A DNA stretch of 64,000 nucleotides from Allodiplogaster sudhausi (GCA_945643635.1 CALZFC010000027.1:2589501-2653500), one strand, 5' to 3'; positions 1 through 12,400 are shown, counted from the first letter of the stretch. Numbers and translations: made by a program. Notes: generated from the sequence alone by a model not told the origin.

Positions 1-111
1 AGAAGCCAATAACTCTAATTCTGACTACCCGATTTTTTAAAAGATAAAAGATGGGAAAAAATTTTGTGCAATGTGAAAAAAAATCATTCGAAATTCAAGT
101 AGATCACAATG

Positions 112-449
112 TCACCAACTTCGCCTCGAATCGCAGTTGTAGCCGTCGCTCGAGTCCGGAATGTTGTGGTCAACCTTTAGACAAGTGAAATTGTTGGCTG
201 TTGCGCAAAGAAAACTTATATAAACAAAAGTTTTCTCTGATAGCAAGCCAATTTTTTCTTCGGAATTGTAACTAAAATGAGCGAAATTTAATTGCAAAAG
301 TTAAATGATAACTTAGGAGAAAGAAAGAAAGCTAATCTTACGGCGACATGGTGATGCTGCTGCTGAACTGTCGCGAATCGACGGTCGCATCCGTCGACCG
401 AGCATGCGAGTATCTGCGCGCCGGGCTCGATCCTCACGTCCTTGTGCAC
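112..449 (-). CDS. C2H2 zinc-finger-like gene, last two exons (partial)
   Basis: Two minus-strand exons can be read: 449-342 (36 codons, acceptor AAAAG, donor GTAAGA) and 174-112 (20 codons plus TGA, acceptor CTAAAG). Both are phase 0, so they join cleanly. The first contains CSVDGCDRRFATVQQQHHH, which has the Cys-x4-Cys, central Phe and clustered His of a C2H2 zinc finger, a DNA- or RNA-binding fold. The second is a short polar tail (IPDSSDGYNCDSRRSW). A further half-finger lies upstream at 1125-941. Where the 5' end lies is unknown and no gene name can be given. The plus strand of 349-459 is also open, but the finger pattern and both splice signals favour the minus strand. Confidence 0.5.
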
Positions 450-940
450 CTTTTCAAGTAAGCAGATGAGTCATTTGCATTGTTCAGGTTATCGTAATCT
501 AATGCGCATATTCGAAGGAATTCCTCCGCATGCCTACAGAAGTCATATAGTACATATGCCTACAGTAAGCCTATGCAAGATTGCAGCAATGTTCTCGTCC
601 TCACAACTTCTTCAAAAGGTGAATAATGAATGCCTGACTTTTTCAAGCCAAGTGTCTTAACAGTTACGAGAATACATATGTTATGTTGAAAGCGGAAATA
701 AGTTTGCAATTATAGATACAGTATCGCTCAAGAACCAAGGGTGCAGGATCATTCGGAACCTACGGGACGTTCCAACATGTCCGCTCAAATTGTGGGTTTC
801 TAACCATAAGCCAATTTGGTGTCGTCAATAAAAGGAAAAAAATTGAGGCATGAAGCCCGGCCAAGCGAGACAGTTTAATTCTCGATTATGGTACAACACG
901 AGTGCCTGAATCTAAATATGCAATTCAAATCGAAGCGCGG
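450..940. other. Non-coding stretch between zinc-finger-like exons
   Basis: I see no coding exon with conserved features here. The short plus-strand open frame at 442-660 has no recognisable motif and looks like chance. If the exons at 941-1125 and 112-449 belong to one gene, this is intron. Confidence 0.35.
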
Positions 941-1125
941 TTAACGAGAAAGGCTCAATTTCATCGGACACTTTGGAACTTTCCACAAGGTTCCGAAAGA
1001 TTGGTGCTGTAGACCGACATCTTTGAATTTCGAACTTCGGTTTCGACTGACATTTCGAATGTGCTCCATGACTTTCTGGAAGCGTGCTCCGCAGATCGCA
1101 CACGTTCCAGCACAGCGGTCGATTC
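941..1125 (-). CDS. Possible upstream exon of the zinc-finger-like gene
   Basis: A minus-strand frame open to a TAA at 943-941 reads CAICGARFQKVMEHIRN, which resembles the first half of a C2H2 finger (Cys-x2-Cys, Phe, one His). A potential donor (GTCAGT) follows this motif directly, so the real exon may end near 1065. The acceptor is an AG after an A-rich run. Only one His is visible and no second finger follows, so this could be a decayed exon. It lies on the same strand as the exons at 112-449. Confidence 0.25.
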
Positions 1126-1556
1126 CTTTTTTTTAATTTCAAATTTAAACGAAGAGAATAAATATTAAGGAAAAATATCCGAGATCAAATAAATAAAAAA
1201 TAACACAAGAACAAAATGTGTATTTTTCTTTTAATGCCTGACTTCGTGGCCGCCTTTTTCTCGTACTTTTCTGCGCGGAGAGATGCTTCTCCACAAGGCG
1301 CCGCTGCTAAAATATGAAGCTCATTCTCCTTTTTCAACTAATATAGCTCAATGAAGCAAACATTGTTTGCAGAAAGATTTAGACAATTAAAAGCGTGCAA
1401 AGACCAAACCCTCGCTTGCTCCTCCTGAAGACGACTTCCACTTGGCGTGAGTGGAGCAATGTTCTTACCTGTAGAGATTCTTCACAAAACATAAATAAAA
1501 AATATGTATATATGTATATATATGTATACATATAGATATAACTCTTAGAAAGGTAC

Positions 1557-3245
1557 ATGCCTAGCGAGGGTAAAAATTGCTCTAACACACCGAAATCGAA
1601 CTCTGCCAAGATTCCCGAGGTAGTTGAGACATTGTCCATACGTCCTTCCTCGGATTTCGGCACGCGAGTCACGCTACTGTCTAAACAAAAGCGTACTGTA
1701 ATGACGGCAATGGAAAGAATTGCGACGAAAAATAGCATTACGGTAGATTTCCTCAATAATAACAGATCTAAAAGTTATGATGATACCTTGTATGGTCGAG
1801 AAAAGCTCGTGTGATGACGAGGGGATTGGAGGCGACGTCGTCGGCTTGGCTTGGCCACATCTTGCTGCATGCGAAGATGCGCATGCTCTGTCTTCGGAGC
1901 AGCGAGAATGGCCACTCATTTCCGTGCACGACTGAAAAGGGAAAAAAAGAGAGAGAAAAATGATGCAAAGTGACGCTGAAAGATATTTATACATGCATAC
2001 AAATGCGTGTATGTACGTGGGTATATGTAGATATGTATATATTACTTTACTTATCGTTAAAAGAACGATTACGGTAATACAGTAGTAATGAAAGGATACC
2101 AAGCTAACAAACAACAACATACAATGGGATAAGTGAAGATTGATGCTTTACCTGTAATGTCATCGGCACGGTCACCATATCTTCCTCCTCTTTCGGCGTG
2201 CGGAACGGCGGCGAGCGCGAGGAGGCCGGTGAGAGCGCGCGAGGGGAGGGCGCGCGAGGGGCGGAAGAATGCGCGGCGTGCAACAGGAGATGCTCTTCGT
2301 CCGAGCCCCATGGCGCCGGCGCCTTCCTTCGCGCCATCAACGCGACTATGCCGCCAGTCAGAGCCTGGCATTAATAACAAATTTTTGTGCAAAGATTTGC
2401 TTTCCTATTAAAGTAGGAAGGTCAGCTAAATAAATAAAAAAATAATATGCGTAAAATTTTCCGCACGTACATAAGGATGTAGAAGATAGATGTCTTTAAG
2501 AAAAAAATTTCTAGTTGTAAGTGCTCATGCCTATGCACAAAAGTGTGTGATATACATATGACTGTATTATTCTTTTCAAAGAAACCTTGCCAATGTTGAT
2601 GGAGAACATGTCGCGTGGCGAGTGACCTGCACTCGCGAAGAGCGCGTCACGCGCCACGACAAGACGCGCAGCCGTTTGCGCCGCCTTCTCTGACGACTCC
2701 TAGAGTGTGGACATTTTCATTGACTCGCTTTTGGAGGCAAGCCACTCCGAGAGCACGAACAATATCGTTGCACATGTAGTCATTAGAAATTAAATATGAA
2801 TAAAAGTGGAATGTTTTTCCCTAAGGATTACAGCAGTTAATATCTAATTGTCGCTTTTCCGTTTGTGCAACACATATTTGGCGCTCGCCATGTCGGCAGC
2901 ACATATAAAAGAATACCAGATGTACGTTTAAAAGCATGACTTGAATTCAAGAATGTAAACTAGCTTCATCGCTTCTACTCGCGCATTCGGCGACAATGTC
3001 GCACAGCGACAGCAGAAAGCGATCGAATGGCTCGTTGCAGAACTGGCTGAGCGCTTTTGCCTGTGGAAGAAAAAAAATGAATTCAGCAAAACAATACGGA
3101 ATCTTGCTTTATATTCACAATCTTAAAAAAAATCCATTTTAAATAGAATTTTAATGCATACCACTTGCGTGCCCTCTGTGGCGGTGCGCAGCGCCTCCTG
3201 AGCATCCATCTTCGCGAAGCGGATGAACAACAGTCGTTTTCTCTT
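1557..3245 (-). CDS. Unrecognised multi-exon protein: Ala-rich helices, then a membrane segment (partial)
   Basis: Six minus-strand exons join in phase: 3245-3162, 3060-2961, 2689-2627, 2364-2152, 1931-1787 and 1751-1557. The first three encode Ala-rich amphipathic helices (for example DAQEALRTATEGTQV, then AKALSQFCNEPFDRFL, then AAQTAARLVVARDALF). The fourth is Arg/Pro/Ala-rich. The sixth starts with a hydrophobic stretch, VMLFFVAILSIAVITV, likely a membrane helix, then an acidic region. The helical part recalls bundle proteins in style only, and I cannot name a family. The 5' end is missing: the LTR element at 3785 lies just upstream. Splicing the last exon to an acceptor near 1468 would give an immediate stop. 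Phase agreement across six exons is the main support; the product is unknown. Confidence 0.45.
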
Positions 3246-3784
3246 CTATAGAGCTGTAACGTAATTTTAATATGCTAAAATAAAAGAACTGTAAGATTCA
3301 ATACATAGGAGTAAACAGTGAATTGTTGAGGGGCGCACGCAATAAAATGTTCCGAACGTTGCTCACATAATTGCGACCGATCTTGTAAATTACTCAAATT
3401 GCAAAATTTGGCTAAAGAAAAGTAGAAAGAGTGTTGAGGACGGTGCTAAATGTGAAGCATATGCAGAGTGCGACAGTGACATTTATATATTATCACGTAA
3501 AAAATTGTCGTAGCAGAATTAATCCCATCCTTTATCGTCCGGGGCGGACAGAGATGTAGAGATGGAGAAAGCATTAACTTCAGAATGGCAAACGGGCCGA
3601 TATTATATGCATTTCAAGAATTTAATTCAAAGGACACAAGAACAACATTACTAACAATAGGTCTGCATTAGAGGGTGAGATACTGACAACTCGGGCCTAC
3701 CTTCCTCGGGATATCAACTCGGCAACCACGCAGAAGCGTCGGTTTAGAATGACCCCGGAGGATGGAGCACTTCCGCTCTTATTG
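3246..3784. other. Intergenic or intronic DNA before the LTR element
   Basis: AT-rich DNA with no open frame that pairs with plausible splice sites. It holds the 5' flank of the LTR element insertion, whose last four bases (3781-3784, ATTG) are the target-site duplication. Confidence 0.4.
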
Positions 3785-4046
3785 TGTCATGCCCGTGGGC
3801 CAGAGCTAGCCGCAGCGGAGGCCACGCCTAGAAGAACAGCCTCCGCTGCCCCAGTGTTCGCCGGCAGCCGCTAGAAGGTGGCTGCCCCCAAGGCCTGGCC
3901 CCCTTTCCTCTCTCTCTATATGTATGTACCATGGTAAAGTAAAGCTAAGAGATAAAGATATGTAAAGTAACAATGTGTAAATAGTCCCCAACTACAACAC
4001 GGCGGCTAGGGGTCCGCCACAAGGACGCCCGAACCCGACCGTAACA
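3785..4046 (+). repeat. 5' LTR
   Basis: A 262-bp repeat starting TGTCATGCCC and ending CCGTAACA. Differences from the 3' copy cluster around 3972-4000 (AATGTGTAAATAG here, AACGTGTAATTGG there), with small compensating indels so the lengths match. Confidence 0.92.
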
Positions 4047-4060
4047 TGGAGGTCCCGGGA
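4047..4060 (+). other. Putative tRNA primer-binding site
   Basis: TGGAGGTCCCGGGA begins at the first base after the 5' LTR. Its complement ends in CCA, as the 3' end of a mature tRNA would. The matching tRNA cannot be named from this window. Confidence 0.6.
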
Positions 4061-7000
4061 ATGAGACGACTACGAGCAGGTACCGCCCGTTTGTCGTCTC
4101 GCTATGCGTATGGCGGAGGTCAGTTTATATTTATATTATTATAATAGAAATGGCCGCTGTATTGAATTAATTTCTTGTCTTCATGTATGATTAAGCGGCA
4201 TATTATTTGGTCGTAGAGGAACCCCGCGCCTCCCCCCAGAGAGAATGAATCAGTGAAAGTATAAATTTTGCGCAAGAAAGAGGCGCGAGTGCGACCAGGG
4301 GGAAAAAGACAGATGAATGAATGAATACAAGTGATTGTGATTTTCTTCCGTCACTAGTAAGCTTACTAAATGCTGACCACTCCATCAGCTCTAGAGCATG
4401 GAAAACTCGTAAATTAATTAAGCGCGCAAATTTTGAGTTTCTCCAGCCAAAGACGCTGTTTGGAATGGCTAGACACCGCCGCCGTTTTTAATTTCAGTGT
4501 TCCTCCCTCAGCCATACACATATGCTACTCCACCCACCCCGCAACACCATTGCACATATTTAGTATATATTTACATACATACATAGTCTTGCATCACTCT
4601 AACTACTACCATCCGGGGCAGCCAACCCGCCAGCCACGGCACACTCAACACCCGAGCGCACGGGTCCCCCTTCCCTCCTTTTTTTTATATACAAAAAGAA
4701 AAACAATTTTTATCGATAATTATTTTTATTTTTTTGAAATATATGTATTCGCATTCAGGATATTTTGTTTTGCTTTTCACTCGTTCCGCTCGATTTGATC
4801 AGCCTATGAACCGAATACTCATTACCAGAGCACACGGCCCACTCTATGTATGTATCTCTCTCTCAGTCCAGCCTATACTAGGAAGGCAATAGTGCAAACC
4901 ATATGATATATATCTTACTCTTATCTGTTCTGTTCACAATTTCATCCACTCTTAACAAAAATTTAGTACTAAACTATTACAAAATGCTCTCTGTCTCATA
5001 CAGTAATCGCCGTATGTTCGCCCACCTCCTCTTTTTCTCTCACTTTCTCTCTCGCTCAGTTACACCATTTTGTCGGAATTCGAATCCAGGCAGCTGCCAA
5101 AAGCATCGCCGCCTGACCTGCGTTAGACAGAGGAAAATCTCTGCCTAAAAAATCTCTCTGTCTTATCTTATCTCGTTCACCTTGCACTTAAAATACGGCG
5201 CCACCTGCCCCCGTCCACGCGAATTGCATCCCTTTCTCTCGGAGAAGTACATCTTTATCCCTCTATCTCCACATTTCTATCAGATTCTTTCGCTCTCTCG
5301 GAACAGTGATTCCGCTCACTAATGTGTCTGGCTACTTGGAATGTACAGCAGACAAAAAATGTAAGAGATAACAGGCGCCCGAAACTTGGCCGCATCCGGT
5401 GAACGAAGACGAAAAGGAGAGAAAGAAAAAATTGAGGGAGATTGAAAAAGAATTCGTATAGCAACAGGCGCAAAAGAAAAAAAAATAGAAACAATTTCCT
5501 TTTTTTTTAAATTCAAAGTTCTTTAGTCTAGAATAATTTCACTGCATTAGGGCTCATCATTCTTATCTCCCACCCTACCGTGTGCTCAATGAGATTCAAG
5601 AAGTCCGGTGACATAACACACAATGTCGTGCATGCGTTTACTGTTGCATCCATATTTACAGAATTCCTGACGTCTCCTTACTAACAGAAATAACTATCTA
5701 GAAAACACACTTAGGCACATGCATTTTTATATACATACATCCCTTGTTTTCATATACATGTGTATACGCACATACATACACAGTATGTAAACAAACACAC
5801 ACATGCATATATACACGCACATCACATGCATAACATACATAAATACACACACACTCAACACGACAAAGATGTCAACCATCCGTCGTCCCCAATGGACGCT
5901 GCAACAAACAATCTTCTACCTCCCGAATTTTGTCCGTTCTCCGACAGGGAAACGCATCAGGAACGCAGGCTGGACAGACAGAAAACATTCTACGAGGCCG
6001 TCCGCCCGAACACAGAAGTACAAGAGACACAGGCGTGCTACTAAGACCGCCGTCATCGATCTCGCACGCAAGAGATCGACAATGACGACGAACTACTCCT
6101 CAGAGGAACGCCACGGAAGAACAAGCTTGCCTAACGAAGCAAGCCAGCAAAATCTTTGCTGAAAGATGGCAAACCACGCCAGAAGGACGTACGGAATTTA
6201 CAAAAGAAAGCAGCCGACGAATCAGAAGAAGACGACTACATACGATTACTAAGAAGACGACGACAGCACTGCAAAACCGATACCGACATGCTCACGACAA
6301 TCAAATTGACTTCAGAAGAAAAACCACTCGGACGACATCTACTACTACTACTAAAGAAGACGCAGACATAAACATACCACATCTCGCAAGAAACGTATAT
6401 GTAGGCCTCATTGCATAAGACTAGACATGTTTCTCTTTGTCTCTTTATTTTTTCTTATTTGTTTCTTCAAGTTTAGAACCTAATTGCTAAAATACTCTCT
6501 ATTCCAATCCAAGTACAATTGAAAATCTCAACTGCTCTTTCTAGTGCACAACCAACAGGAAGCAACCAAAACAATTTATCTTATCTCGTAACCCCAGCGT
6601 AGCCAGCCACATGGCCCTCCTCTTCCTCTCACAATGTCTCCCTCCTCCTCTCTCATACTCTCATCCTCTCCATCTGTCACAATGCTCTCTCAGTTCACTC
6701 ATTTCAATACAACTCACTACGCGAAAAGAACAAATCAGCTACACTGACTTCTGCCACACGGATCAGTCGGATTATTCAGACTTGCGAGCTCCAGACAACT
6801 AAACTCCTGCTTCAAAAAAAAAATCTCATCTCACCGCAGCACCTCTGGAACAACGTTCAAGATTTCTCAACTCATCTATTCGATAATCCACCGACGGATC
6901 TCTTCCGCGTCTTCATTCAAAATAACCATCCTTTCCACAGAATGCTGATCGCTACATTCAACATTCTCTCGCTCACGATGCTCTGAGAACTGGAGCAAGA

Positions 7001-7521
7001 GAATCTGCTCCTCAAGAAGCAGCTCTGCGAGCCAAAGCAAACTTAGCGGAATTTTGGAAAATGAGCGGCTGAGGAAAACAGAGAAGAAGAAATAAACACC
7101 CGTTCCCAACAACTGGAAGAACAGAACGTGGAAAAGAAGAACAAATGAGAACAAGTAGCTGCCCTCCGGAGCACGACGACGTATCACAATGAGCAGCAGT
7201 GAGTAGAGCTGAGTCTAATATCTTTTTCTCTTACTCGTCTCTCTCCCCTCACTTGTTGTCCCGCATGTTTACACTACACTTGCCGACTCCCTCCCCCCTG
7301 GCAATCACAACACCTTCCCCCGTGCGCTTATCCCCCCACTGTTAAAAAAAATAGTAATAACACCTCCCTCCCCTTACTTTTCTATTTTCTACTAACATAT
7401 TTCAGTCTCAACAACTATAGTTTTTTTCTTTTCTAAAAATTCTCTTTTCTCTTTAATTATAGTCTTGTTGCATTCTTTTTTCCGCTCCATTGTTTTAGTA
7501 TAGAGTGAGAGGCCACTCTTG
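4047..7521 (+). other. Interior of the LTR element, no recognisable proteins
   Basis: Mostly CT-rich and A/C-rich low-complexity DNA. The stretch 5860-6370 has open frames rich in Thr, Lys, Arg and Glu (for example STIRRPQWTLQQTIF) that could be a relic of a gag-like protein. I see no zinc knuckle, no protease DTG/DSG motif and no YxDD motif of reverse transcriptase. Confidence 0.55.
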
Positions 7522-7522
7522 T

Positions 7523-7534
7523 AAAGGAAGGGGA
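7523..7534 (+). other. Polypurine tract of the LTR element
   Basis: AAAGGAAGGGGA lies immediately before the 3' LTR, the expected place and composition for the plus-strand primer of reverse transcription. Confidence 0.75.
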
Positions 7535-7796
7535 TGTCATGCCCGTGGGCCAGAGCTAGCCGCAGCGGAGGCCACGCCTAGAAGAACAGCCTCCGCTGCC
7601 CCAGTGTTCGCCGGCAGCCGCTAGAAGGTGGCTGCCCCCAAGGCCTGGCCCCCTTTCCTCTCTCTCTATATGTATGTACCATGGTAAAGTAAAGCTAAGA
7701 GATAAAGATATGTAAAGTAACAACGTGTAATTGGTCCCCCAATCTACAACGGCGGCTAGGGGTCCGCCACAAGGACGCCCGAACCCGACCGTAACA
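7535..7796 (+). repeat. 3' LTR
   Basis: A 262-bp copy of the 5' LTR, starting TGTCATGCCC and ending CCGTAACA, followed by the target-site duplication ATTG at 7797-7800. Confidence 0.92.
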
Positions 7797-7800
7797 ATTG

Positions 7801-8212
7801 CTTCGTGCTCAGGACAGCAATATGAGGTTTTCTTGCCAAGCACAAAGTTAGACTAGAAATGCGCACAAGCGGCTCACAACTCACAATCAGCAACAAAAAT
7901 CAGGGAGGGTCTTCGATTAGTCAGGAAAGTGTAGTAGTTTTAGATCCAATGATACGTGCAGAGAAGTCGATGTGGTGAAACAATTAGCAGGTTTATGAGA
8001 AGTGGGCCTTCTCGAGAGGAGGCGACAATAAATACGATAGATAGAGAGAGGGAGAGGGAGAGAAACTAGGAATGAAGTAGGGACCGACTGTCCTCGGAAT
8101 CGACTGCAACTTGAAGTGAGCAAATGTGACCAGTGGAGGAGGAGGTACCAAGTAGGCACGCCATTCCACGATACTCAGAAGATAGACCGTGTGAAACAGA
8201 GAGTGTGACGGT

Positions 8213-8257
<45 letters not shown>

Positions 8258-9290
8258 TGAGAAGAAAAATGTGGATGGTCCCATTATGGCGCCTGCCTAA
8301 CGCGTCCTTATGAGAGAATGTGAAAAAATGAAAAATGGACGGTGGAAAAGATGGAAAGGAATTGAGTGGACGATTGAGAAGGATTTGAATCAGGGTTGCA
8401 GTTTTTTGTTGGTTTTTTTGGTCAAGAAGTTTTTTTTCATTCTACATTCCAAATTTGAATTTAGAGTTTGACAATAAGAAGATACATTAGGATTACAATG
8501 ACGTTATACATATTATTTAACACAGTTTAGGAGATGATAAATACCACTGGGTAACAAAGGACACCGTGAATGGATGTGGGAAGCTGACATTGTACAGCTG
8601 TTTGAAGGCTAGTGATGCTTAATGATTAGATAGCAGATAGCGAAAGAAAGATACCGAGTTCAAGTACAAAGCGAGGGAAAACGAGAGAAAGAGAGGGACA
8701 TAGAAAGAGAGAAAGGTGGGAGAGAGGGAAAGAAGAGAGAGAGAAACAGCAAGAGACCTGTGTTCGTCAGAGTACGAGAGAGAAAAGCGTGCGAGAAGGT
8801 ACGCCAGAGCTTTCGGATTAGAGGGCACGCAAAAGAGAGTTTAGAAAAGAGAGCAATAAAGCATTTCAAGATTTTGGAAAGAATGTGAATTATGCATATG
8901 GCATGTTTTCATTGTTATGCTTCAAGAAGGACGATCAAATAAAATTATGTAAATTATCTTTAATAAGGAAGATCACCGAAAAATAATGTGATCTTTCAAA
9001 TTCTTGCGGCCTTTCGCTGATTCATTCGCATGTACTTTTTCCACATTTCCTGTCATGATGAACATATTTTTGGGCTGACTTGCAGGGTTTTGACATGTTT
9101 TCATGACTAGAGTATGCCGTTTATAAGTAATCCGATTTAGGTTACGCTTTGTTATTTTTTCACTCATTGCTTAACAACGACACTAGCTGAATGGTAATAC
9201 CAGATTGTCTGCGTCCGTTATTTGCTTTCCTTTTCTCTCTCTCTCTCCTCTCTTTCGCTCTCCCTCTCAATATATCTCGTACTACTTCTT
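7801..9290. other. Intergenic DNA upstream of astacin gene A, with microsatellites
   Basis: No gene seen. It holds a pure (GA)n tract at about 8217-8255 and impure GA-rich runs at 8650-8760. Open frames on the minus strand here (Ser/Leu repeats) come from these tracts. Part of 8880-9200 is AT-rich and unremarkable. Confidence 0.5.
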
Positions 9291-9493
9291 ACAACTCTTC
9301 CGTTCATATAATGTCCGCTTATGAAAACCACAGACCGATTGAAATACGAGCCAAAATATTTTGAACTACACATCATATTACAAATAGACCAGAGAATGTT
9401 TCTCTCTATCACTCTCTCTCTCTCTCTATTTACATATCTCTCTCTCACTCTCTCTGTTCACTTAAAAGGCGCGAGAATGAGTATGGTGACGAG
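9291..9493 (+). promoter_or_regulatory. Conserved 5' flank of astacin gene A
   Basis: This region shares blocks with the 5' flanks of genes B, C and D: a GTCCGCT(A/T)AT core, an ATGAGCCAAAATNTTTTG-like block, a CT-rich tract, and CTTAAAAGGCG some 30 bp before the start codon. The last resembles a TATA box followed by GGCG. An out-of-frame ATG at 9477 precedes the coding start at 9494. There is no experimental evidence for a transcription start, and I see no spliced-leader acceptor. Confidence 0.45.
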
Positions 9494-12400
9494 ATGTCCA
9501 TGGCTTGGCTGCTCCTACTGCTTTTGCCTTTGTTCGCTCTCAGTCTTCCAAACCCTACGAAATCTCAAGATGATGAAAAAGCGGTTAATTTCTAATTTCA
9601 TTGCATTCTGGAGCAATAGATAAAGTGGCCGAATATGTTGATTTTATCGTATTACTTTAAAAATTTTCCCATTTAAAGGAAGTATCCGGTGAATAATTAT
9701 ACAGTAGCGTTAGAGAAGCTGTTTGAATGCGCGCGCTCATAAAGTTGCCTGTCGCTCGGACGAGAGAACATGTGAAATAGGAGGGCGGCTATGACCTACC
9801 GTAGCTAATTCTCTACCCGCGATGTTTCACGTTACTACTGCTCAGAGTGTAATGGAAGAAAATCGCTCAAACTTTCAGGATATATGTTTTACGCCAAGAT
9901 GAAGTTATCCATATAGAGATAACATTAGGTTAATTATTCCTCGGATACCTCCTTTAACCCATGAATTATGGGTTGAGATCTTTCATTGTGGACTCACCTC
10001 TTTTTCACTTTAAAGCGCAGGAATGCTGACATTGCATACATGCGAGAGAAGATGGTCGTGATTGGTAAGAAGGCGGGAGAGGAGATCAGGAAGCAAGAAG
10101 GAAAGTGGACACAAGAAGATCGCAAAGTCATCGACGAAGTTGTCAAGGTACATCGAGTTAAATTTTTACGAAACACATTTTGTTTCTAATATTATTCCGA
10201 TATTCTTCTTCCTTTTATAAATAAGTAATTATATGTAAAAGCCTATGACAAAGAAACATTAAGTGTTGAAGGAAGAGAAGAAGCGAAAGCGTAGAGTCTT
10301 TTTGGCGACGGGAGATGACATTGTCAGCATTAACGAGAAGGCAGGAGTCGCAGCCGGTCTTTACGGAGGAGATATCATCCTGACCAGGCACGACTCTTCC
10401 TCTCTCCCAATCTGTGTTGGATGATGATCTGAAGTACGTCTAATCCTCTAGAGAACAGACGGACTTTTTTGCCGATGAGGGAAATGGAACTGAGAATGAG
10501 GCAGCTGAGGGGAGTGAAGGCGGACGAGCTCGCAGGCAAGCATTCCGAGACACTCGCTACCCAACAACCATCTGGAGCAGTGGCTTCTACTACTACTTTG
10601 ACAGCACAACTAGTCCGAGTTTCTCTTTTTTATCCCTTCTCCCTCTCCGCCTTTCTTTCTGCTTCGCTCAAAATCTGTTCTACTCTCCTCTCTCTCTCTC
10701 ATTCGCAGAGGGAACTCACGTCGAGACTGTCGTTCGGCTTGCAATCAAGCACTGGAGTGACAACACTTGCATCAACTTCTACGAGAGCTCTACTGCGTCG
10801 CAAAAGGTTGCCCACTTCCGTTTCTTTTTCTTTCTTTAATCTCTGATCTCGGTTGATTCAGGTGATGATCACTAAGGGCACGGGGTGCTGGTCGTACGTC
10901 GGTCGTACGACCTCCGCTACACAGACCCTGTCACTCGGCTCCGGATGTGACCATGTGGGTGTGCAAGATAGAATGGTGACCAAGAGATCTGAAACACCGG
11001 GAGAGAGGTCTGCCTTCCCCCAGATCTGGTAGAACTTTTTCTGCTCATTGTCAGGTTGGCCTCGCCCTGCACGAGATCGGACACGCACTCGGCTACTATC
11101 ACGAACAGGCTAGGCACGATAGAGACTACTATGTATACATCCAATCAGCGAATATCAAGGTTGGTAATCCTTTTTTCAGCCCTTTTCACGTTCTATCGCC
11201 GCCCGCTCTATCTCGCTCTGTTACATATGTCCATTTCCCCTCTTCCCTTTCCGAAAGGTGAGAAGAAGAATTCCATTGTAGAGTGGCCAAACTAGCCAAT
11301 TCGACAAGCAGACGACTGCTACGAACTACAACTACGGAAGAACGTATGACTACGGGGGTGTCATGCAGTACAAGGGAACAGCGTCCGTTGCATTCATTAC
11401 TTATTTATTTTTCAACAAAATCTGATTGGCGACCTCACATTTCAAGTCATAAATGGAAGAATCGAAGAATACAGAAGAATTTAGTGATGTTGCTTGCTAC
11501 GATATGTTATCCTCCTTACATTGTACACCTCCGTATACGTGACTCATACCAGAAGTACGAACATCCGTATCCTCGGCTTCATAGAGCTCGGCCTTTGGTA
11601 ACAGAACCTCAGATCCATGAAGAAATTTAAAGCAAGGCTTCTTGCAAGTTACTCCAGAGTTCGGACCCTCCTACATACATCTATGAGAAGACTATGATTA
11701 TACCTTGCAGCTTGCAAGGAAAAAGTTCGAGGGATCTGCAACGGTTGCCTATGTGTTACCAGCAGCCTTCCAAAGGAAACTCATCGTTTGGGTCGCAATG
11801 TAAATATAGTCACCAAATATAGTCACCGGCACAACAAGGTTGCGGAGGAGACACAATCGAGGGAATAGTCTCATTTATCCCCTACTCGGCGGAATAACTG
11901 TTCCGCGCCGAAGCTACGAGACGCTGCGATCCCTCGCTTATTTTGAGCAGGCGGCGCTGAGCTATTTGTAACACAAAATCGGACGATGTTTTGACTCAGG
12001 CGCAGACCAAAAATTTTCACAATCACAATTACAACCAGGAAGTGCTGGTTACTCATTGTGTCTACTTCAAGAGCGATCCTGTTGTCATCCACAGGATCTC
12101 ATTATAATCCCCAGTTATGTTACTTGCTAGGAAGCACAAGTATGTTTGAGCGCAATATAGTATTCCATGAAGAAGTCGGTTGACGATATTTATTATTGAT
12201 GAATCGGGGCGTTATATATACATATATCATGCTGGTGGATGGAGTACTTTACGGAAGGACGATGGAGTAGTTCTGGTATTATGATCTTTTTACGCCATGT
12301 ATCTCCATATACAGGACAAGCAAAAAAATATTCACTGAAATTCATTTTTCTTGCATATTTTAATGATATGACAAGAGTTTAAATGAGAAAATGTGCCAAC

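Larger units (their letters stand above)
3785..7796 (+). mobile_element. Non-autonomous LTR retrotransposon with intact ends
   Basis: Two 262-bp direct repeats (3785-4046 and 7535-7796) start TG and end CA. They are identical over roughly the first 185 bp, with a handful of differences after that. The element is flanked by a 4-bp target-site duplication, ATTG, at 3781-3784 and 7797-7800. TGGAGGTCCCGGGA directly follows the 5' LTR, a plausible tRNA primer-binding site, and a purine tract (7523-7534) directly precedes the 3' LTR. The 3.49-kb interior has no frame that looks like gag, protease, reverse transcriptase, RNase H or integrase. The longest open stretches are Thr/Lys/Arg-rich low complexity (for example 5803-6162). 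It therefore fits a large non-autonomous derivative mobilised in trans. The 4-bp duplication suits Ty3/gypsy or BEL/Pao integrases. Family unknown. Confidence 0.9.

Noticed and set aside
349..459. Plus-strand exon resembling the helix of MOZART1-type proteins
   Set aside because: The minus strand of the same segment gives a C2H2 finger pattern with both splice signals, a better explanation.
2104..2340. Frame ALTGGIVALMARRK as a receptor tail
   Set aside because: Splice phase from the neighbouring exons selects a different frame of the same exon.
4047..7521. A hidden gag-pol in the LTR element
   Set aside because: No frame carries a zinc knuckle, protease, reverse transcriptase, RNase H or integrase motif; frames are short and biased by CT or A/C composition.
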